A stretch of 64,000 bases of DNA from the NCBI RefSeq assembly GCF_000687165.1, contig NZ_JMKU01000008.1, positions 1 through 64,000 on the forward strand. Direction: 5' to 3'. Source of the stretch: Paracidovorax oryzae ATCC 19882 (GTDB lineage Bacteria; Pseudomonadota; Gammaproteobacteria; Burkholderiales; Burkholderiaceae_C). Positions 59,388 through 64,000 of this stretch are shown piece after piece (the first letter of the stretch is position 1; each line of letters begins with the position of its first letter). Both the position numbers and the translations under genes were made by a program. The notes under the pieces are model-generated. The model did no database searches. It was not told where the DNA came from and saw nothing but the letters and a program-made list of their open reading frames with translations.

Positions 59388-60820
59388 ACACCGCGGCCTC
59401 CATGGCACCGGCCGGCCACGGCTGGCCGCGCAGCCTGTTCGGCCGCCATCTGCTGCTCATCGTGGCCCTGGTCGTGGCGGGGCAGCTGTGCGCGGCCTGG
59501 CTCGCGCGCCGCCTCATCGTGGAGCCGCGCATCGCCACGGCGGCCGAGGGCTCTGCACGCCAGCTGGCCGCGCTGCGCGCCGGCCTGCAGGCCCTGCCGC
59601 CCGCGCAGCGGCAGGCCTTCGTGGATGCCTTCAACCGCCAGGTGGCCGGCATGCAGGGAAGGGCGCAGGGACCGGGCACGCCCTCCCCTCAAGGCAGCCC
59701 TGCGCTGACGCCGCTGGAGCGCCGCTTCCAGCAGGCCCTGTCGGACCGCCTGGGCGCCACCGGCTGGCTGGTGCCCGGCACCGGGCCCGTTTGGCAGCGA
59801 GGGGGGGCGGGCGTGCTCTGGCTGCACCTGCAGCCGCTGCCGGATGCCGGCGCCGATCCGGCCGCGGCCTGGGTCGCGCTGCCGGTCACCGGCACGTTCC
59901 GCGCTTTCACGGGGGCCTGGCTCGCGGCCACGCTGGCCGGCGGGTTGCTGGCACTGGCCGGCGCCGCCTGGCTGCAGCGGCAGCTGCACCGCCCGCTGCG
60001 GCGCGTGGTGGCAGCGGCGCAGGCCATCGCGCGCGGGCAGCCCCACACGCCCCTTCCCGAGGATGGTCCGCAGGAGATCGCCGCGCTCGCGCACGGCATC
60101 AACCACATGGCCGAGGCCCTGCAGGCGGCCGACCGCGAGCGTGCGCTGATGCTCGCCGGCATCTCGCACGACCTGCGCACGCCGCTGACCAAACTGCGCC
60201 TTGCGGCGGAGATCGCCCGCCCGCACATGGAGCCGGCCCTGGCCGCGAGCATGGAGCGCAGCGTGGACGAGATGGATGCCGTGGTGGTGCAGTTCATGGA
60301 TTTCGCGCGGCTGGATGCCGGCCCGGAAGGGCGCGAGGCTGCGCACGCCGCGCCCCTGGATGCCTTGGCCGAGGCCCTGGCGGAGGCGCAGGCCGGCCAC
60401 GGCCGCGTGCTCGCGCTGGGGGGCGGCGCGCCCACGCCCGTGGCCGTGCAGCCCCGGGCCCTGCGCCGCGCGGTGGAGAACCTTGTCGAGAACGCCTGGC
60501 GCCACGGCCTGCCGCCCGTGGTGCTGCGCACGGGCGAGGATGCGGACGGCGCCACCGCCTGGATCGAGGTGGCCGACAGCGGGACCGGTATCGACCCCGC
60601 CGAACTGGAGCGGCTGCGCCGACCGTTCGCGCGTGGCAGCGGCACGGCCCGGGCCGGTACCCCGGGCGCCGGCCTGGGCCTGGCCATCGCCGACCGCGTG
60701 GCCCGGCTGCACGGCGGACGGCTCGACCTGCATGGGGTGCCGGGGCAGGGGTTGCGGGCGCGCATCGTGGTGCCCATGCGGCCTGCCCACGGCGATGCGC
60801 CCGTTCCGGGCCGCGAATAG
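59384..60820 (+). CDS. EnvZ-like sensor histidine kinase
   Basis: 478 residues. Two membrane helices (about 20-43 and 180-202) enclose a periplasmic domain of about 135 residues rich in Pro, Gln and Arg. HAMP follows, then the H-box GISHDLRTPLTKLRLAAE with the phospho-accepting His, N-box NLVENAWRHG, G1 VADSGTGID and G2 TPGAGLGLAIADRVARLHGG. It phosphorylates the regulator encoded upstream with a 4-base overlap. The group is EnvZ-like (osmolarity/envelope) and common in Burkholderiales; the signal here is unknown. Confidence 0.92.
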   Translation: MNTAASMAPAGHGWPRSLFGRHLLLIVALVVAGQLCAAWLARRLIVEPRIATAAEGSARQLAALRAGLQALPPAQRQAFVDAFNRQVAGMQGRAQGPGTPSPQGSPALTPLERRFQQALSDRLGATGWLVPGTGPVWQRGGAGVLWLHLQPLPDAGADPAAAWVALPVTGTFRAFTGAWLAATLAGGLLALAGAAWLQRQLHRPLRRVVAAAQAIARGQPHTPLPEDGPQEIAALAHGINHMAEALQAADRERALMLAGISHDLRTPLTKLRLAAEIARPHMEPALAASMERSVDEMDAVVVQFMDFARLDAGPEGREAAHAAPLDALAEALAEAQAGHGRVLALGGGAPTPVAVQPRALRRAVENLVENAWRHGLPPVVLRTGEDADGATAWIEVADSGTGIDPAELERLRRPFARGSGTARAGTPGAGLGLAIADRVARLHGGRLDLHGVPGQGLRARIVVPMRPAHGDAPVPGRE

Positions 60821-60873
60821 GCCGTTCCCCAACGGTTGGCGGTAGCGGCAGCAACGCTCCGCGCGGTAGCGCT

Positions 60874-62319
60874 TCAGCCCATGAACCCCAGGTTCACCGG
60901 ATACATCGATCCTCCGAAATTCCCGATGCGCGGCAGCACGCCTGCCAGCTCGGTATTCGCCACGCCGAACCAGCGCGCGAGCGTGGCAGCGTACTGGTCC
61001 ACGGCGGTGCTGGGCAGCAGGCGCCCCTGGCCCACGTGCCACTGGTCTTCGCTGCCGCTGCCGTTGCCCACGCTGATGGGGGGCGGCGTGCCGTAGAAGG
61101 CTGCGCCGCGCACCGCGCCGCCGACGACGAAGTGGTGGCTGCCCCAGCCATGGTCGGAACCGTCGCCGTTCGACGTGAGCGTGCGGCCGAAGTCCGACGC
61201 GGTGAAGGCCGTGACCTTGTCCGCCACGCCCAGCTCCGCCGTGGCGTTGTAGAAGGCGGTCATGGCGCTGCTCACCTTGTCCAGCAGCACCTGCTGGGTG
61301 GCGATGAGGTTGTCGTGCAGGTCGAAGCCGCCCAGCGATACGAAAAACACCTGCCGCTTCGTGCCGAGCGTGCCCCGCGCCGCGATCAGCCGCGCCACCA
61401 CCTTGAGCTGGTCGGCGAGCGCGTTGTTCGCGGGAAAGGCGGTGGACAGGTTCGTGCCGGCCAGGGCCGCGGAAATCTGCCCTTCCGCGCTGATGGAGCG
61501 CTGCGTGACGCGTGCGTATTCCGCCTCCAGCACATGGCTGCTGGCAGCCTGCACCAGGTCGCCGAGCACGCCGCGCACCGCGCTGGAGCCATAGACATTG
61601 TTCTTCACGCCGTTGATGGGCACGGCGCCGCTGGGACTGATCTGGTATTGCAGCGCCTGGTCGCCCGCCAGGAACACCGCATTGCCGCTGGCCGAGATGC
61701 AGGTGAAGAGCGAGGTGGCGTTGGACGACAGCGCGAGGTCGCCCAGGTTGCCGCCCCAGCCCACGGTGGAGCCTTCGGCACCCTGCGACTGCCACACCGA
61801 CTGCTGGTCGTTGTGCGAGAAGAGCTTGGGCGGCAGCGGATAGTTGCGCCGGTCGCCGCTCGCGTACTGCGCGCGCGTGAGCGGCACCAGCAGCGGGCCC
61901 ACGTTGAGCTGCACGGCCGCATGGCCGGCGTTGAAGAGGCCCGCCATGCCGGTCATGGCCGGATGCAGCGCGTACTGCAGGCCCCCCGCCAGCGGCGTGG
62001 CCGGCTGCAGCAGCGTGCCACCCAGCGCCCCCCGCCCGAGCGCGATGCCGCCGGCCGCGCCGTCGGAGCCGCCGCCGCGGATGGCGGCGTATTGCGTGTA
62101 GCGGCTGCTGTCGTACGGCACGACGGTGTTGGCGTAGTCGCAGCCGCCGAGCAGGAAGACGCAGACCAGCGCCTTGTAGTCCTGTGCGTCGAAGGCGGCG
62201 GCCTCGCCCATCGCGGCGAGATTGAGCGCCATGGGCAGCGCGGCACCGGTGGCGGCGAGCTGGGCCGAGCGGCGCAGGAAGGCGCGGCGCGTGTGGCGTG
62301 CGGGATCGATGAACGGCAT
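60874..62319 (-). CDS. DUF1501 protein with Tat signal
   Basis: 481 residues. The N-terminus is a Tat signal (TRRAFLRRSAQLAATGAALPMALNLAAMGEAAA). DUF1501 features: CVFLLGGCDYANTVVPYD, SHNDQQSVWQSQG, GWGGNLGD and GSDHGWGSHHFVVGGAVRG. The fold is sulfatase/alkaline-phosphatase-like, and the conserved D-H-G-W-G-S-H-H is the metal-binding region. It lies 34 bases downstream of a DUF1800 gene, a pair found together in many bacteria, so both products work jointly, perhaps on an extracellular polymer. The function is unproven. Confidence 0.88.
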   Translation of the reverse strand: MPFIDPARHTRRAFLRRSAQLAATGAALPMALNLAAMGEAAAFDAQDYKALVCVFLLGGCDYANTVVPYDSSRYTQYAAIRGGGSDGAAGGIALGRGALGGTLLQPATPLAGGLQYALHPAMTGMAGLFNAGHAAVQLNVGPLLVPLTRAQYASGDRRNYPLPPKLFSHNDQQSVWQSQGAEGSTVGWGGNLGDLALSSNATSLFTCISASGNAVFLAGDQALQYQISPSGAVPINGVKNNVYGSSAVRGVLGDLVQAASSHVLEAEYARVTQRSISAEGQISAALAGTNLSTAFPANNALADQLKVVARLIAARGTLGTKRQVFFVSLGGFDLHDNLIATQQVLLDKVSSAMTAFYNATAELGVADKVTAFTASDFGRTLTSNGDGSDHGWGSHHFVVGGAVRGAAFYGTPPPISVGNGSGSEDQWHVGQGRLLPSTAVDQYAATLARWFGVANTELAGVLPRIGNFGGSMYPVNLGFMG

Positions 62320-62353
62320 GGAATGGGCTCCGGTGGGGGACGGCGCGGGCCGT

Positions 62354-64000
62354 TCACTTCTGCACGAGATAGGCCGGGCAGGCCATGACCAGGAAGACGG
62401 CCGCGGCGACGCGGTTGAGCTTGACCGCCGCGCTGCTCGAGGCCGTGACCGGGGTGGCTGCCAGCGCGTTGGCGATGCGCGCCTGCGTGACATCGGAGAT
62501 CTGGCCTCCCGACAGCAGCAGTGCCACCTTGCGCACCAGCGCGGCTGGATCGGACACCAGCGGGAGCAGGGCGGCATAGTCGCAGGTGATGTCGAAGCCG
62601 TTGTTGCCGTTGCTCGCGTTGTTCTGCGGCAGGTCCGGCGCGTTCACGAACAGGCCGTTGCGGATCGCGTTCTGCATGAAGTTCAGGTAGCCGCCCACGC
62701 TGGACTCGGTGACGATCTGGAACTCCGGCGCCACCTGCCCGGCGGACGCCATGGCCGTGGAGGGCGGCACGTAGCCCGGCCGGAAGAAGTTGAACACCGA
62801 CGGCGAGCGCAGCGGGCTCTGCCCCAGCCGCGAGGCCGGGTCGCTCAGGTCGCCGAGCTTCCAGCTGCCCCGGGCCGACCGCAGGCCGAACGTGCGGCCC
62901 CACTGCACGAAGCGCACCATGGGCTCGCGGAGCCGGCCGAAGGAGGTGCTGGAGAGACCGGCAGCGCCCCGGGCCTCGCTGTCGAGCAGGATCGCGGCCA
63001 CGACGGCGCGCAGGTCGCCGCGCACGCCGCTGCCGTTGTTCGCGAAGACGGCCGCCACCCGCGCCACATAGCCCGGGCTGGGGTTGCTCGTCACCAGCCG
63101 CTGGATGAGCTGCCGGCCGATGAACGGGGCGACGTTGGGGTGGTTGAAGAGCGTATCCAGCGCGGTCTTCAGGGCCGCGTCGCCCGGGGTGCCCGCTGCG
63201 ATCGTCGTGCCCAGGAAGGTCGCGGCCAGTGCCGAGTGCCGGCTGGGGACCAGCACCATCGGCCGCCCCGCCTGCTGCGGCCCCGGCACGGTGCTGGTGC
63301 CCACGGTGAAGGACTGGTTCTGGCTGCGGTCGTAGTCGTAGCCGGTGAACACCCGCGCGAGGTTGCTCACGTCGGAAGCCCCGTAGGTATCCATCCGGTT
63401 GCCGTTCGCGTCGCGCTGCTCGGTACCGTCGGCGTTCAGCCGGTACAGGCCCAGGGTGAAGAGCTGCATCACCTCGCGGGCGTAGTTCTCGTCCGGCTGG
63501 CGGCCGGTGCGCGCGTCTTCCTTCTGGCTGCCCAGGGCGTTGAGGTACACGCCCATGGCGGGGTTGAGCGTCACGGCCTCCAGCAGCGCGCGGAAATTGC
63601 CGAAGGCATGCCGGTTGAGCACGTCCCAGTAGCCGGCCGCGAGGAAGGCGGGCCAGGGCTGGTTGAGCCCGTTGGTGGACACCACCATGATCTCCGAGAG
63701 CGCCAGCGCCACGCGCTTGCGCACGGCATCGCGCTCGGTGAACAGCTGGCTCCACAGCATGTAGTCGGCGGGATAGGAGGCGTTGTGGTAGCGCGTGTCC
63801 GCGTTCGCCACGCCATAGCCGCGCTGCGCCAGCCAGTCGGTGCCCGTCGTGCCGATGGGCTGCGCGAACTGGTCGGCCAGCCAGGCGGCGTAGCCCTTGG
63901 TACGCACGGCGGAGGTGTCCTCGTCGGTGGCGGAGAACTGGGCCTGGAGCAGGAAGCGCGCCGCTTCCGCATCGGTGGCGGGCGCTGCGGAGGCCGCGCC
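62354..64000 (-). CDS. DUF1800 protein (5' end beyond window)
   Basis: The visible part is 548 residues; it continues past the right edge (upstream frame ATDAEAARFLLQAQFSATDED). DUF1800 motifs are SEIMVVSTNG, YAREVMQLFTLGLYRLNADG, ARVFTGYDY, HPNVAPFIGRQLIQRLVTSNPSPGYVARVAAVF and SPSVFNFFRPGYVP. The family is the usual partner of DUF1501 proteins. It is translated first in the pair. Length and signal peptide cannot be judged here. Confidence 0.88.
   Translation of the reverse strand, partial: GAASAAPATDAEAARFLLQAQFSATDEDTSAVRTKGYAAWLADQFAQPIGTTGTDWLAQRGYGVANADTRYHNASYPADYMLWSQLFTERDAVRKRVALALSEIMVVSTNGLNQPWPAFLAAGYWDVLNRHAFGNFRALLEAVTLNPAMGVYLNALGSQKEDARTGRQPDENYAREVMQLFTLGLYRLNADGTEQRDANGNRMDTYGASDVSNLARVFTGYDYDRSQNQSFTVGTSTVPGPQQAGRPMVLVPSRHSALAATFLGTTIAAGTPGDAALKTALDTLFNHPNVAPFIGRQLIQRLVTSNPSPGYVARVAAVFANNGSGVRGDLRAVVAAILLDSEARGAAGLSSTSFGRLREPMVRFVQWGRTFGLRSARGSWKLGDLSDPASRLGQSPLRSPSVFNFFRPGYVPPSTAMASAGQVAPEFQIVTESSVGGYLNFMQNAIRNGLFVNAPDLPQNNASNGNNGFDITCDYAALLPLVSDPAALVRKVALLLSGGQISDVTQARIANALAATPVTASSSAAVKLNRVAAAVFLVMACPAYLVQK

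Noticed and set aside
1-64000. CRISPR arrays, tRNA/rRNA genes, integrase or attachment sites
   Set aside because: No repeat-spacer pattern, cloverleaf or integrase gene was noticed by eye; a proper search was not possible.

Overview
The window is a dense, very GC-rich chromosomal segment from a beta-proteobacterium. Gene content and order (ssb - MFS - uvrA, nudJ - mnmA, several Bug-type solute receptors, many LysR regulators, an IPTL-CTERM protein) point to the Comamonadaceae, probably a plant-associated Acidovorax or close relative. That is inference from protein families; no rRNA or tRNA gene was seen to confirm it.

Layout. 1-1161: start of a minus-strand lipoprotein with a Pro-Ala repeat tail cut by the window edge, a short flagellar-rod-like protein and a DUF2061 membrane protein. 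1350-9473: SPFH/SHOCT protein, DUF4178 protein, DUF350 protein, membrane-anchored spermidine synthase-like enzyme and Tat/lipoprotein FAD amine oxidase-like enzyme. This group looks like one envelope/polyamine module, interrupted by a hypothetical gene, a TonB-receptor remnant and a ketopantoate reductase-like gene. 9562-10986: YqjI-type PadR regulator with operator and the ferric reductase YqjH. 11089-18745: DUF2127 protein, phytase-like esterase, hybrid histidine kinase, riboflavin synthase alpha, diguanylate cyclase, GNAT. 18804-20594: candidate type III effector behind a near-PIP box. 20688-26239: LysR/EamA pair, nudJ, mnmA, lactate permease. 26365-31617: IclR-controlled operon of Bug receptor, acyl-CoA ligase, citryl-CoA-lyase-like enzyme and SDR. 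33264-35531: complete BigR-type sulfide/persulfide locus (Blh, BigR, two YeeE/YedE proteins).

35532-36680 is an AT-richer insertion carrying an unexported MepA-like peptidoglycan endopeptidase and an overlapping exported partner, a likely toxin-immunity pair. 36766-45381 returns to regulators, transporters and c-di-GMP proteins, including a MarR-GNAT fusion with a perfect 29-bp palindrome upstream. 45535-48835 is a second lower-GC island with two exported proteins of unknown function and a fused AAA ATPase/TOPRIM-DUF4435 protein resembling PARIS/OLD anti-phage proteins.

49034-57447 is core (ssb, ClC channel, MFS, cysC, uvrA), but between the MFS gene and cysC sits the most striking gene in the window. 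It is an exported IPTL-CTERM protein whose mature N-terminus is a ubiquitin domain with 61 of 73 residues identical to eukaryotic ubiquitin. It ends with an esterase, an OmpR/EnvZ-type two-component pair and a DUF1501/DUF1800 Tat-exported pair, the latter cut by the window edge.
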